The notes beneath the pieces were generated by a model. That model was not told the origin of the DNA, ran no database searches, and saw nothing but the letters and a program-made list of their open reading frames with translations. A program made the position numbers and the translations under genes. From Lichtheimia corymbifera B2541 (taxonomy: Eukaryota > Mucoromycota > Mucoromycetes > Mucorales > Lichtheimiaceae), in contig JNEU01000703.1 in the NCBI GenBank assembly GCA_000697475.1, forward strand, positions 1-64,000: a stretch of DNA of 64,000 bases, given 5' to 3'. This document shows positions 1 through 10,889 of this stretch, piece after piece (positions within the stretch are counted from its first letter, which is position 1; each line of letters starts with the position of its first letter).

Positions 1-295
1 TCGGTTACACCAGAGATGGCATGGCAGGCGATTCATTTTCAAACGATCTCTCGTATGGACTTTTGTTACAATCACGTCGACCGTTTGGGTCTCATCTTGC
101 AAACGATATGGCACACTCACTGGCGATGTATCATTGACCAACAACTTTGGAATCACACTCACGCATGCAGCCGCCTTCTTGCCCTCATTGCCCGCCATCC
201 TACCATTGTCCCCCCTACCATCACATAAAACTTCGATACACATTTATGGGTCACCAAGCCCTAAACAAAAACCATGTAATACAAAAAAAAAAAAA

Positions 296-466
296 CCTTG
301 GGTGCAAGTTTCACGATCAACCTCGCCAATCTCACATTCACCCAATGTCACCACCAGCCAAAGTGAATCCGGTCGACCTCGAATTTTTTTTTTTTCGACA
401 AGGCTGGTGGTGACATTGGGTGAATCTGAGAATGGCCACGACGATCGTGAAACTTGCACCCAAGGT
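296..466. repeat. Family A foldback hairpin, copy at locus 1
   Basis: Two arms of about 64 nt (296-359 and 402-466) are near-perfect reverse complements. Each contains the block GGGTGCAAGTTTCACGAT on one side and its complement on the other. The 40-nt loop carries a T-run followed by TCGAC. The left arm stops abruptly at an A-run (283-295), so this copy looks truncated compared with the full copy at 38041-38624. No protein is supported: the open frames here on both strands are reflections of the palindrome. Confidence 0.85.
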
Positions 467-519
467 GCGCTTCACCCCGACGAGCAACTTTGTTCGATTG
501 AAGACCCCACGTTTCATTG

Positions 520-1300
520 TAAAATTTAGATATACAGGCACCTTTATGTTTTACATATGCTGTAAGCGTGATGCTATATGATAGGTGGTCTTTGTTGATT
601 ATCGAGTAGCTAGACCCTAATAGATCAAAAGATGCAGAGAGGGGTGTTTGTGTACCTGAGCTAAAAAGTGAGGACTCAGGGAGAATACATGGCAGGTACG
701 CAGACATCATTTCCAATGCATACATTGGCAGCTAAACATGCACTTTTTCCCATTCCCAGCTTTTACTTAATCCACTTGATGGGAATGATGCACCTGCTCC
801 ATAGATTCATCTCCATCATTCAACTTTCTTGATCCGAGCTGATTTGACCGAGTTACGCTCAAACAAAGAGCATATCAGACCACACATGCAGCATGCACTA
901 TCTACCTCAACTGATGTCTCTTTATTTGAGCGTAACTCAGGCAAATTGGCTCGGATCAAGACAATTGAATCATGGAAATGCTCGACTGGAGCAGGCGCAC
1001 CATTCCCATCAAGTGGATTGGGTAAAAGCTGGGAATGGGAAAAAGTGCATGTTTAGCTGCCAATGTATGCATTGGAAATGATGTCTGCGCACCTGCCATG
1101 CATTGACCCTTCCAGGTCAACCCAACCAGATGTGTTATACAAACACGCTCTCCTGCATTTTTGGCTCTAATATGAGCGAGGCAATTGGCAATGAACAAAG
1201 GCCACCTTTCATATATCATCACGCTTACAGCATATGTATGTAAAATATAAAGATGCCAGTATCCCTAAACTTAACAATGAAACTTGAGCTGTATACGCTT
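520..1300. repeat. Large imperfect palindrome enclosing hairpin B
   Basis: The stretch 520-686 (CATATGCTGTAAGCGTGATG, then a GGTGGTCTTTGTT block) reappears inverted and diverged at about 1105-1290. The B hairpin (687-1104) lies between these halves. The whole forms a nested, roughly 0.8 kb palindrome. Arm identity is visibly lower than in the 38 kb copy, so this locus appears older. It fills most of the space upstream of ALG6. Confidence 0.7.
687..1104. repeat. Family B foldback hairpin, copy 1
   Basis: Arms of about 192 nt (687-878 and 911-1104) are reverse complements with scattered mismatches and a loop of about 32 nt. Shared blocks include GGCAGGT.CGCAGACATCAT, CATGCACTTTTTCCCATTCC and TTGATCCGAGC. 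The central stem (GAGTTACGCTCAAA and its complement) matches the centre of a second B hairpin at about 38680-39010. There is no coding capacity. It is probably a non-autonomous foldback element or MITE. Confidence 0.8.
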
Positions 1301-1415
1301 TCGACCCCGCTGAGCAATTTTGTTCTATGAAAGAGCCCACGTTTCATTGTAGAGTTTAGAGATATGTACGTCTTCATATTTTTACTATGATGTAAGAAGT
1401 GTAATGCTACATAGC
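1219..1415. repeat. Degenerate family A hairpin
   Basis: The left part (1219-1285: CATCACGCTTACAGCATATG ... AACAATGAAACTT) and right part (1343-1415: CGTTTCATTGTAGAGTTTAG ...) are diverged reverse complements of each other and match the outer half of family A. The inner segment keeps the recognisable unit (CCGCTGAGCAA..TTTGTTCTATGAAAGAGCCC). This is an eroded copy. Confidence 0.6.
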
Positions 1416-1906
1416 AGTAGTGGATCAATAAAGCCCATCTTGCACTGATATCTTAAGATCAATCAACCATGTGTGTTGCAGGTCGAGTGAGCAACCGATA
1501 TACCTTATTGTAGGCCGAAAAGTTGGATCAAGCATGTTGATGCGCATTATCTTTAGGAATTCAAATGGTATCGAATGTCGAGATATGAATGATTTGCACC
1601 ATTTATTCTTCGACCAAAGTAATTGGCAAGATGTGGGGTATTATTATTATCTGTTGATAGCGGTAAGGTGGATATTGATGATTCTAGATCACATAAAGGA
1701 AGGGGTTGCTAAAGTAGAACATCGAGCTTGTTGATTCAATTAGAACGATCTAGGTACTTTGTACATAAAGTAGGCATACCATCAGGGGCAGCATTGATGT
1801 GGGATAAAGGTACGTGCGGCTTGTGAAACATTGGGAAGCTGATTTGTGCTGTCAGCTGAATGACACGTTCTCTTTCAGTTACACACAGACCACCACCTCC
1901 TTCAAG
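1416..1906. other. Unassigned stretch between repeats and ALG6
   Basis: An 87-codon open frame (1471-1734, +) lies here. A further stretch at about 1750-1810 can be read as spliced-looking peptide, but no consistent gene model or family could be made. It may be eroded coding debris or ALG6 promoter/5' UTR. No tRNA or other RNA was seen. Confidence 0.3.
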
Positions 1907-3839
1907 ATGACCTTTCAAGCGACCCAATGGTTGCATTCGCTGGTCGGCTCATCAGAAACAGCCTGGACACTCCCTCTCCTTTCATTCTTGATACCGCTTC
2001 TGGTGCGATGGACCGTTGCTTTGAATCCTTACTCAGGTTAAATGGGCTATCTATTTCCTTGCCATTCCCAACACACGAACTCATCGCGTTCAAACAGGCT
2101 ACAACACACCTCCAATGTATGGCGATTACGAAGCACAGCGTCATTGGATGGAGATTACACAGTATCTCGACTTTTCTCAATGGTACAAATATGACCTTGA
2201 CTGGTGGGGCCTCGATTATCCACCCTTGACGGCGTATCACAGCTGGCTCTGTGGTGTCATGCAAGTATCCTCAAGTTTATTTTTCAATGCCATCATTCTA
2301 ATAATGAAATCTAGTGGAACTATGATCAATCCTGAATGGTTTTTACTTGATGCATCTCGTGGATATGAGTCTCCTGAAAGCAAGTTCTTTATGCGTACCA
2401 CCGTCATCGTCTCCGAAGCTTTGATCTACACAACAGCCCTTTGGTACTTTTGTCGAATGGTCTATCCAACAAAAAAGGTAACGTATATCCCTTAACTATG
2501 TACGAGCAATCATTAATGAAATGGTGTTTTCAGTATACGATGCATTTGCTTATCATGATGCAACCGGCGTTAATCCTGATCGATCACGGTCATTTCCAGT
2601 GAGTATACGTCAAGGTTGATGGATTCCAGGGTCTAAATCAGCATGGCATGGATTAGGTACAACAGCGTTATGTTGGGCTTGAGCTTATGGGCTATCAATG
2701 GTTTCTTATCCGGTCATTACGTTCTCGGTTCCATCGCATTTTGCTTGTCGCTTGCATTCAAACAAATGGCTCTCTACTATGCAGTGGCTATTTTTGCGTT
2801 CCTTCTCAGCAAATGTATCAAGGCACCTACCACTATCCAAGGGTAAATTCGTATCTGGATCAATGAGTGGGTATACTCACACTGAGGTATTTTAGCTTCG
2901 GTCTTCTCGTTAAGCTTGGGTTAGCAGTTATCATCAGCTTTGCTATCCTCTTTTTACCATGGATTGGATCTTTGGATCAAATGCAGCAGGTCATTCATCG
3001 TATCTTTCCAGTGGCACGTGGACTGTATGAAGATAAAGTCGCCAATATTTGGTGTGCGCTCAATGTAGTGGTCAAGTTGCGTAATCTGATGTCCTTGCAA
3101 TCCACTGTACGCCTCAGGCAAGTCGATTTAAAAGAATGATTGGCGAGAGAATAACAATATTGCAAATTTATAGCTTATGTGCCACTTTGGTTGCTATTAT
3201 CCCCATCAATGTCCATCTTGGCCTTTCACCTACGCCTGCAAGATTCGGATATGCACTTGTCAACACTTCACTCGCATTCTTTTTGCTTTCGTTCCAAGTA
3301 CATGAAAAGTCGATCCTGATACCACTCCTTCCAGTGTCGCTGATGCTAAATGAAGAGCCACAAGCCGTGCAATTGTTTATGAATGTAGCAATGTTCAGGT
3401 ATATCAAATTGACATTACCCGTGAGCGGATTGCCACTGACGCCTCTTTTTCGACAGCATGTTCCCCCTTTTGAAACGAGAAGGATTGATGATCCCCTACT
3501 TTTGTGTTACTCTTTTATGGAATTGCATGACGGGTTTATCAACATCACTCAATCGACATTTGAATATGGTAAGTATTGGATACGTGGGGTAGATGATGCT
3601 GCCAATTTGCTGATGACTTTCTTGGGTTCTAGGTTGTTTATGCAACGTTGATCGCTTGGCATTTTATGGAAGCCTATATCACTCCACCAGAACGCTTACC
3701 GGATTTGTTCGCCGTTTTGAACGCCATCATCAGCTGTGGATACTTTGTACTGCTGTGGGGGTTCTTTTTATACCGCCAATTCGTTCAAGGAGAACCTGTC
3801 TTTGGTCAGCAGCTTTTGCAGAAAAAGAAATCAGATTGA
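1907..3839 (+). CDS. ALG6: Dolichyl-P-Glc:Man9GlcNAc2-PP-dolichol alpha-1,3-glucosyltransferase (ALG6)
   Basis: ALG6 is an ER multi-pass membrane enzyme of the ALG6/ALG8 family. It adds the first glucose to the lipid-linked oligosaccharide before N-glycan transfer. Diagnostic motifs, after splicing, are SGYNTPPMYGDYEAQRHWME, WGLDYPPLTAYHS, INPEWFLLDASRGYES, LIDHGHFQYNSVMLGL and RGLYEDKVANIWC, followed by many hydrophobic helices and a basic C-terminus (QKKKSD). The start is the ATG at 1907. Exon 1 ends at 2036 and intron 1 is 2037-2097, which joins cleanly to YNTPPM. A later intron (3118-3173) begins with GC rather than GT. At 2265-2314 a GT..AG-bounded 50-nt stretch cannot be removed without losing frame. 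If it is kept, it adds about 17 residues before INPEW. Length (about 500 residues) fits the family. The MCT gene follows in tandem 374 nt downstream. Confidence 0.93.
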
Positions 3840-4213
3840 TATACCTATCCCCCTTTCCTTGGATGGTCTTTGCAGCAAGCACTGGCAACAGGAATTGTAT
3901 TATATCTAGTTTGGTGATATTCTTATATAGTACCAACATATCGTTATGTAAATGGTTTTATGCTACATTGATCAATACAATCCCCGTTATTCCCATTGGT
4001 TTACTGGTGCCATCATGACGCTTTGCTTGCCATTTTCCCCTATTTCTATACGGCGTTATCAAGGGGTGCATTTTTATAAGGACTAGCCGAATTGTGTTCA
4101 TTATGCATGGCAACCTAAACAGAGCGAACGTATGCAAAAATGTGGCATGAGCGATTGAGTGAAGGTGACTCAATGGGCGATCTGAACTCCTTTTCTTTCT
4201 TCTTGTTAATACT
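3840..4213. other. Intergenic, ALG6 to transporter
   Basis: 374 nt of AT-rich sequence. It would hold the ALG6 3' UTR and the transporter promoter. No gene or RNA was recognised; short reverse-strand open frames have no supporting features. Confidence 0.5.
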
Positions 4214-6190
4214 ATGAGCAAGGATCATGGCTTTTTCGACCAAGCAACGATAGTTGGTCAGCACGATGAAGATGTAGAGGATGGTATATATATATCTTCC
4301 GTTGCTAGGATACCAACACATGTGAACCGCAATATTGAAATCAGCTATACCCTATGTAGTCGATGAGAAACCAATACCTGAAAATATCGATACCAAGGAC
4401 GGTGGCTATGGATGGGTCATTGTAGTTGCCGCATGTCTTATTCAAATTGCAGGAGGAGGGATTTCTCAGGCATGGTAAATCTCATGACAAAGAATCATCC
4501 TCGAATGAAGTATGGCTTATTGTTGGTTATGGATTTTTTAGGGGTGGGAAAAGATGAACGATCCATCTTTAGACAAAGAGGTCCTAATCATTGTCGTTGT
4601 GGTTGATGATTAGGTGTCATGCAGGATTATTATGAACAACACGATTTTCCAAATGCGACCGTACAGCTTTCTTTTGTTGGCACCATTGCAAACATATGTC
4701 TGAATGGCTTAGGCCCTGTGGCACAGTTGATGCTGGCTTTGTTGCATATCCGAGTCGTTTTATTTATTGCAGTCATCTTATGTGTGCTTGGTTTGGAAGG
4801 TGCAAGCTGGGGTAGTGAGGTAAGGATCCACTTGAAGATCTTGCATGTTGATCTCAAGTCACCTTTTTTTTTGGTAGATTTGGGTTCTATACGTTACACA
4901 GGTGTGTACATACAAAGAGCATGGAAGTTATCAACGCAAACTGATGAATTGTGCTTACTAGGGTGTCCTTTATGGTGCAGGTGCTTCAATCATGTTTTAC
5001 GTAAGTGCTTTTAGCAACAACAAAACTACAGTAATTAACAAGAACAGAAAAAAGGTGGCCATGAGTGTGGTACCTGAATGGTTTGAAGCACGACGTGGCC
5101 TTGCATTAGGTCTTGCATCATCGGGTACAAGCATTGGTTCATTTATCATGCCATTGATTATGACGTCGCTCAATCAAAGTCTCGGTGCACCATGGTACAT
5201 ATTACAAGCTTGTATGCCTAATCTACACAGCTACTCAACGATCATACATACATGATATGTAGGTGTTACCGGATTCTTGGTCTTATCATGCTCGTATCTG
5301 GAATGGTTGCCACATTCATGTTTCGTGAACGCGGAGAGAACAAAGAAAAGAAAGCAAGCGCAACTACAAAGGAACGACCGAAATTAGGAGAGATCTTTCA
5401 ATTTGACTTGCTGAAATCGCCCACTTTCTTACTCTGGTGCCTGACCGATATTTTCATGGAAGGCGCATACTATGTACCTTTCTTTTATTTGCCATGTAAG
5501 GCTATCGCTTATGTTAATGCATGCATTTTACTCATCAATGCCATCATCGTCAACATGTAGCCTACGCAACCTATCTTGGATTATCATCAACACAAGGTTC
5601 GGCATTGATCTCAGGTGCATCGGCAATGAATCTTGTGGGGCGTTTGGTTGCTGGGTAAAAGAACGACTTTGGTAAGGCTGCTATATATACTCACATAACG
5701 TTTGGCGGCAGATTCATCGCTGATCGCATTGGGCACGTGAATACAGTCATCCTTTATGGATTAGCCAGCTCGATCACTTGTTTCCTCGGATGGACCTTTG
5801 CTACGCAATTTGGATCATTACTTGCATATTCATTGCTGTTTGGTTTCTTTGGTGGTGCCTTCATCTCACTCAGTAAGTGGCAGATGATGCAGGGGAGGAG
5901 TATTTGGATTGATGGATAACATGACATGATATGTATTATTTACAGCTCCAGCTGTGACAGCTGTGGTGACAGGAATGGATCGATTGCAATCAGGATTGTC
6001 AGCGTTTTTACTTATCACGGTGATTGCCATGTTTGGGCCCAATGCTTCTGGTGCGATTGAGCAGCAAGTACCAGGGACACCTTATTTTACCCACAAGATG
6101 TTTTCTGGTGCAGGATACCTTGCCGGGACTGTAACACTTATAATACTCAAGTGGATAATTTCAAAGGGACATTTGCTTTCAAGATTGTAA
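4214..6190 (+). CDS. MFS transporter, monocarboxylate transporter (MCT/MCH) family
   Basis: This is a twelve-helix major facilitator of the fungal monocarboxylate-transporter-like (MCH) type, probably in the plasma membrane; the substrate cannot be read from sequence. The family signature [D]GGYGWV appears early (KDGGYGWVIVVAACLIQ). It is followed by AWGVMQDYYEQ, a LYGAGASIMFY helix, the VVPEWFEARRGLALGLASSG loop, a charged central loop (RERGENKEKK), FLLWCLTDIFMEGAYYVPFF, and AGFIADRIGHVNT for the second half. The start at 4214 gives a short acidic N-terminus (MSKDHGFFDQ), and exon 1 splices to AIPYVVDEKP. About nine introns are needed. Between GISQA and WGVMQ the frame is restored only by two introns (4475-4541 and 4544-4613) flanking a 2-nt exon. 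The alternative is a 1-nt error or a broken gene. Confidence 0.85.
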
Positions 6191-7884
6191 TAAAGAAGAA
6201 TAAAGCACGTCATTGTTTGCTAAGCATCAATTTCAGTTTCAACCGAGCCGCAAGAGAGACTTTTTGTACGACAAACATTCAATGCATGAATGAGCAAAAG
6301 CGAGCATCATAAGAGATCGTTATACTGCGTTTATGTCTATCACGGTGTGATCACGATACCACACACAGCCCATGCAATCCTTATTCATGTCGTGGTCAGT
6401 GCGTCAAATGATCATTACAAATACGGGTCGCTCATCATGGAGCATATCTTCTTTTTCGGGGTGCTCCGGGGACATTATATCAATGGCTCGCTTTTTGTAA
6501 ATGCATTTCCCTTTTCATGTACCTACACGGATCATCCTGGAATAGAAGAAAACAGGGGAACATCATGCATCTGTGCTATATTGATGATGCGTCTTATTTC
6601 AAAATGACGCATTATGCTATTCAATACAGCAACAAAGATTGGACCGAGGAGGAGGAGTGTAAATAGAGGCATTTTTTTTCTCCTTGTCAATACCAGCACG
6701 ATGCAAATGGTGTGTAACGCCATCTATATTTACCCTGTAGACAGCTCCCTGTCCTTTAGCCACACGTTGTCACTGCAGATTGTAGCATGTACGAGCTGTT
6801 CAATTGTTGCATGTAGTACCTGCAAGAATAAAAATAACTCACACACTCACGCAGCAAAACATGACGCTAATGATTCATGATGATGAGGAGAGAAAGAGAG
6901 AGAGAGGAGGAGGAGGCGGTGTCATCACACGCGTATTTTTCCTCCTCAAATTCAACCCATATTCATCCCATGCAGTGTAGTATATCCCCTTTCACATACA
7001 CACGCACACACATATATACCCCTTGTGTGCGCAGCACTCTATCATTATCACGCTCTCCTTTATGTGCGAGGGCGCATTGTGCATACTCTAGTGATGATTG
7101 CATGACGCATGAAAACACTACATGTACGAATGCAACGAGGCTTTAAAGTAAAAAAAAGGGGCAGGTTCAAAGACTAAATATATATACGATATTTATTTGT
7201 GAGAATAGTTTGGACAATTGTTGCATCTTCTCTGCTTTGTTTGAATGGAGCTGGCTGGTTGTTGCTGCCACGCAACATTGAAAAAGGATCTGGGGGAGTA
7301 AAGCTTGGTTGGTACGAATAACCAAAAAATGGAAAAATGGCCAAATCAAGGTAAAAAATATGAGGCTGGCAGGGAACAATGCAAGGGGCTGTACTTGCAA
7401 GGTTTCGCCCACCTACATTTGGGGGGTGGAAGATATTTGTTGATGTTGTTGTAGCTGCTGCTGCTATAATAGCTGTAGTAAAAGAGAAGGAGTATATAGA
7501 AAAATGAGAGAGATGGGGGCATATAAGGAATTCTTGGATATATAAAAGTTATAAAGGTGTAGAATGGTAATTGTAAAGAGATGCACCGGGCATATTTGCT
7601 GCTGTAAATACAAGTATAGAAGTGGGTTTTGATAAAGGATAGATGGGGATTTTTGTGTCTGAGAGTGTCAACACTGCATAAGCTTGTTCAAAAAAGGACA
7701 AAAGAACGAAAAAGGTAATGAAAAATATGTGCCCCTGTGGAGAATGGGCAAAGAGGAGAAAGTGAGAGAAAGTAAATAATGTTGGAAAAAAGAGGAAGAA
7801 GGGACAAGTAAAAGGGGAAACGGAAAAAAGGGATTGTGTGGTCTCTCCCAAAACGTTGGAAGAAAAAGGACCATGTTTGGCGTA
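6191..7884. other. Intergenic, no gene recognised
   Basis: About 1.7 kb. It contains an AATAAA-like 3' signal just after the transporter stop, a GA-rich run (about 6889-6920) and the 3' flank of the Myb gene. Open frames here are short, low in complexity, and lack any motif. Confidence 0.5.
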
Positions 7885-8685
7885 TCATTGACGTTTGTTG
7901 ACACCGTGGATAGCTTTCCATGGTCTGCGGAATAAACGCGCATTTTGTCGTTTGGGATCGACCAAGTTTTTGCTTTGCAGGGTCTTGAAACGACCCCAGC
8001 AACAACCGCGTGAACGGTGTGGCAGATAGGTTGCTGAGATCATAGCCCACGATAAACCTTCGTCATAGCCTTGTTGTAGTAAATCATCTTCTGTTGGTGT
8101 CCATGCCATTCGTGTTTGCACAGGCGTGTTAGCTATGTTGTTACCAGCAGTTGATGGTGATCGAGATCGGCGTGAGGGTGCTCTGTATCGAGCCATATTG
8201 CTGCTGCTGCTGCTGCTGCTAACGGTGCTGCTTCCAGTGCTAGTTGATGGACCACTACCAAAATATGGGCTCACGCTCATATCGTCATCTCGTGGTGTTG
8301 TTGGATACATTGGCCATTCTTTAGGACTGGCTGATGCAACCGACGATACATCACTCGATGTGCGACTACGTACTAATCCTGGTGGTGGTGGAGATGATGA
8401 TGGCGATGTTACTTGCTGGTAGGCAGGCGTATTGTGTGGAACAATGAGATTGCTGCTGTCGTACCAATTATGCTCGCGAATCGGATCATAAACTGTGGTC
8501 GATTGAATGCAAACTGCCGATGATGGTGATTTCTTATCACCTATAGCAGAAGGAAGCGGATATGGATCGCATGGATGACAGAGCAAGTGTTTGATATCCA
8601 TAACACCTGTTTGTATTACATTAGCTTGCTGCTGTCTAAACATGAGACACACAAACAAGAGAAAAAACAGGTACTTGCCTGGCAT
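7885..8685 (-). CDS. Myb/SANT-like DNA-binding protein
   Basis: This is a putative nuclear protein with a disordered Ser/Pro-rich front (poly-Ser near residue 160, RAPSRRSRSPS). A C-terminal Myb/SANT-like domain runs from about residue 195: MAWTPTEDDLLQQGYDEGLS, WAMISATYLPHRSRGCCWGR, then FKTLQSKN. The tryptophan spacing and the 'W..R...L' third helix are typical. The start at 8685 gives MPGK followed by a 13-codon hydrophobic stretch (YLFFLLFVCLMF). That stretch is bounded by GTACCTG and TTTAG, so it may be a 39-nt in-frame intron (8636-8674) whose removal gives MPGKQQQANV. A signal peptide would be odd in a DNA-binding protein. A TATA-like element lies about 150 nt upstream. Target genes are unknown. 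Confidence 0.75.
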   Translation of the reverse strand: MPGKYLFFLLFVCLMFRQQQANVIQTGVMDIKHLLCHPCDPYPLPSAIGDKKSPSSAVCIQSTTVYDPIREHNWYDSSNLIVPHNTPAYQQVTSPSSSPPPPGLVRSRTSSDVSSVASASPKEWPMYPTTPRDDDMSVSPYFGSGPSTSTGSSTVSSSSSSSNMARYRAPSRRSRSPSTAGNNIANTPVQTRMAWTPTEDDLLQQGYDEGLSWAMISATYLPHRSRGCCWGRFKTLQSKNLVDPKRQNARLFRRPWKAIHGVNKRQ

Positions 8686-8831
8686 GATAGCAATCGATAT
8701 ATAATGTACAATAGGCGATGTTGGGTAAAAGGGTGGAAAAAAGAGGCCTCTGTAAAGAGGTATACGTAATGCTCTACTGGTACAAAGCGAGAATGAATAC
8801 GATGCGTTTGTGAAGGGCTAAATGGAACCAA

Positions 8832-8840
8832 GTTTTTATA
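8832..8840 (-). promoter_or_regulatory. TATA-like element for the Myb gene
   Basis: On the minus strand the sequence reads GGTATAAAAAC about 150 nt upstream of the 8685 start. It is a good TATA match, but the distance leaves room for a fairly long 5' leader. Confidence 0.4.
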
Positions 8841-10155
8841 CCACAAGAGACTTAGAGTTATTTTTTTGCCAGGGGGGTCAGTTCAAAACGAAGGGGAAGG
8901 CTGATTTGGGGGTATGAGTGCAAAGTGTGCGTTTGTGTGCGTATGATGAGCAAAAGGGAGAAGGAGAAGGATGAGAGTAAGGGCAGGCGGGAAATGCATC
9001 CGCTGTATTATGTAGGCTTTACGTGTGATGTATTTGCCAATCGCGTCACCCGTCCTAAGACGGGGTCGTTGCTGCATCATTTTATATACTGTGTGATAAA
9101 GCCATTTTTGGTGTTGACTGGTGTCAAGGTACTGCCGCCAAATCTTCAAACGGGCGCATGAGACCCCCTTTTCCTTTCCATTCTTGAACAATTTCTACGC
9201 CTGCTTTTGGGAACTTTTTTTTTTGCAAACGGCAGCACATGGGATCTGCCAGCTTACTCTTTTTGCTCGGATTAACGTTATTGGCAATTGGGCCAGTCTG
9301 AAAGAGGAGAGAGTGCTCTAATCATCTTGCACACGACTCGTTTGATGATGTATGATGATAGTCCCTGTGGTCTTTGTGTTTTGCTGTTATAGCTCTTTCA
9401 TATATAACCATCACCAGCTCTATTGCTGGCTTATATCATGATATTGGTATTATAGTAGTTAGGCTGTGTGTATTTGTATGTGTGTGAATATGCATAGCAA
9501 GTCCTGTGTGCAAGCTCCTACATAAGCAACAACAGCTCAACCTAACCCCTACACATATCAATACGTTTTAGTATTTCTTTTGATCTACCGCATTCACCAC
9601 TCTATTTGTGTATGTTACTTGTGGTGCGGTCTCCTGCCTTCTTGTTTCCTTTTCTTGCAGCAACCCGGCGTGGAGGTCCTTACCCTTTTATCCGATAAGA
9701 GCAACTCCTCGATCTCCTCCTTGCATGAGCCGAAACCTTGCTCGCCATTATCAAGTTTTTGAGTTCCCAATATGCATTATCACACTCACATCCATCGACA
9801 GTTTTGCATCCTGATTATAAATTTAACCTTTTATCATGGTTTGCCCCATCCAATTGCTCTTGTATCCATATATACGGGTCATCGGCAATAAGGAAAAAGG
9901 GCATGTACGGCGTAAGCTGCCATGCTTGTTGTATTGACATATGTTGCCATCATCCCCGCATGCCGTGTCCTTTTGTTTTTGCTATTTGATTTTGCTTTAT
10001 AGGTATGTGTGGTAGGTATACATTGTTTCTTTGAGACTAAAAATGGACACAATGAATAGGGTGGATAAAATTACAGTGCTCTAATAATAATAAGAGCAAG
10101 GAAGCTAAAAAGGTGGAAAGGAGGCAATGCGACGAATAGTAGCAGTGAATGAAGA
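8841..10155. other. Intergenic, divergent promoters
   Basis: About 1.3 kb between the Myb gene (-) and the membrane-protein gene (+). A 102-codon reverse frame at 8883-9191 and several short forward frames have no motif or good splice context. No RNA gene was recognised. Confidence 0.45.
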
Positions 10156-10256
10156 ATGACATGCGTGAGAAGGGAGTATGTGGATTGGTTCATTGTGTTT
10201 CCAGACTTTTGAATGGCTCACCCACCCGCTGACATCACACGCTTGCAACACGGCAG

Positions 10257-10889
10257 TTGCCATGTGATCGCTTAACCCCACTTTTAAAGGAATTTTCGTC
10301 AATCGGCTTTTTTACCCCAGACTCATTCGAGCTGCGTGAATGGCGAGTGATGTGGTACAAAATGGTCGATCGACTTGCGGAAACTTATTTAGTGCATCGC
10401 ACACATCGTGATTATTCTATACCTTTTCTTCTTTCTCTTTTACTTTTTTCTATTATCCTCCTCCTCCTCCTGATGCCATCCATCATTTCGACCCTTGGTT
10501 ACATCTTAATTGCTCCCTTCATTACTGTCTTTTTGGCTATTCTCGGTGCCCTGGCGGTTGTTACCAGTGCTATAACGTCTTCCTTTATATCGATCAAGCT
10601 GGCATTGCTTGCTTGTGAGTTTGGGTTGGGCATTGCATTGACATCGATTCGTCAATTTCTATCGTGGCTATGGATCACACCCCCAAAGAGAAATACTCTG
10701 CGGCGTAACCTACAGGGTCAGCAACAACAGCCACATCCACCTCCTTCAACGTTAAAGCGAACCATGCGTCGGTCATCACCGCCAGCTGACATTTGCATCC
10801 CGTTCAAAGCTCCAATCAAAAAGAAATACTCGTTATCAGTGCCCAGTACGCCCGACATCACTTCGCGACACTTTGAACTCAACATTTAA
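10257..10889 (+). CDS. Unrecognised membrane protein with two to three hydrophobic helices
   Basis: The open frame has an N-terminal soluble part (FFTPDSFELREWRVMWYKMV). Next come three hydrophobic segments (about residues 58-76, 80-100 and 108-130) and a basic, Gln/Pro-rich tail ending in SRHFELNI. Position 10257 is not an ATG: the frame opens right after a good acceptor (CGGCAG). A first exon starting at 10156 (ATG ACA TGC, donor GTGAGA at 10165) would join in frame and gives MTCLPCDRL. The first in-frame ATG of the main exon is at 10350 and would drop 31 plausible residues. The gene is convergent with the PEX39-like gene. I do not recognise the family; the function is unknown, probably in an endomembrane. 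Confidence 0.55.
   Translation: MPCDRLTPLLKEFSSIGFFTPDSFELREWRVMWYKMVDRLAETYLVHRTHRDYSIPFLLSLLLFSIILLLLLMPSIISTLGYILIAPFITVFLAILGALAVVTSAITSSFISIKLALLACEFGLGIALTSIRQFLSWLWITPPKRNTLRRNLQGQQQQPHPPPSTLKRTMRRSSPPADICIPFKAPIKKKYSLSVPSTPDITSRHFELNI

Noticed and set aside
1471..1734. 87-codon forward frame next to repeats
   Set aside because: Could be an eroded exon, but no consistent gene model or family could be made.
8883..9191. 102-codon reverse frame
   Set aside because: Upstream region of the Myb gene; low-complexity sequence and no recognisable feature.
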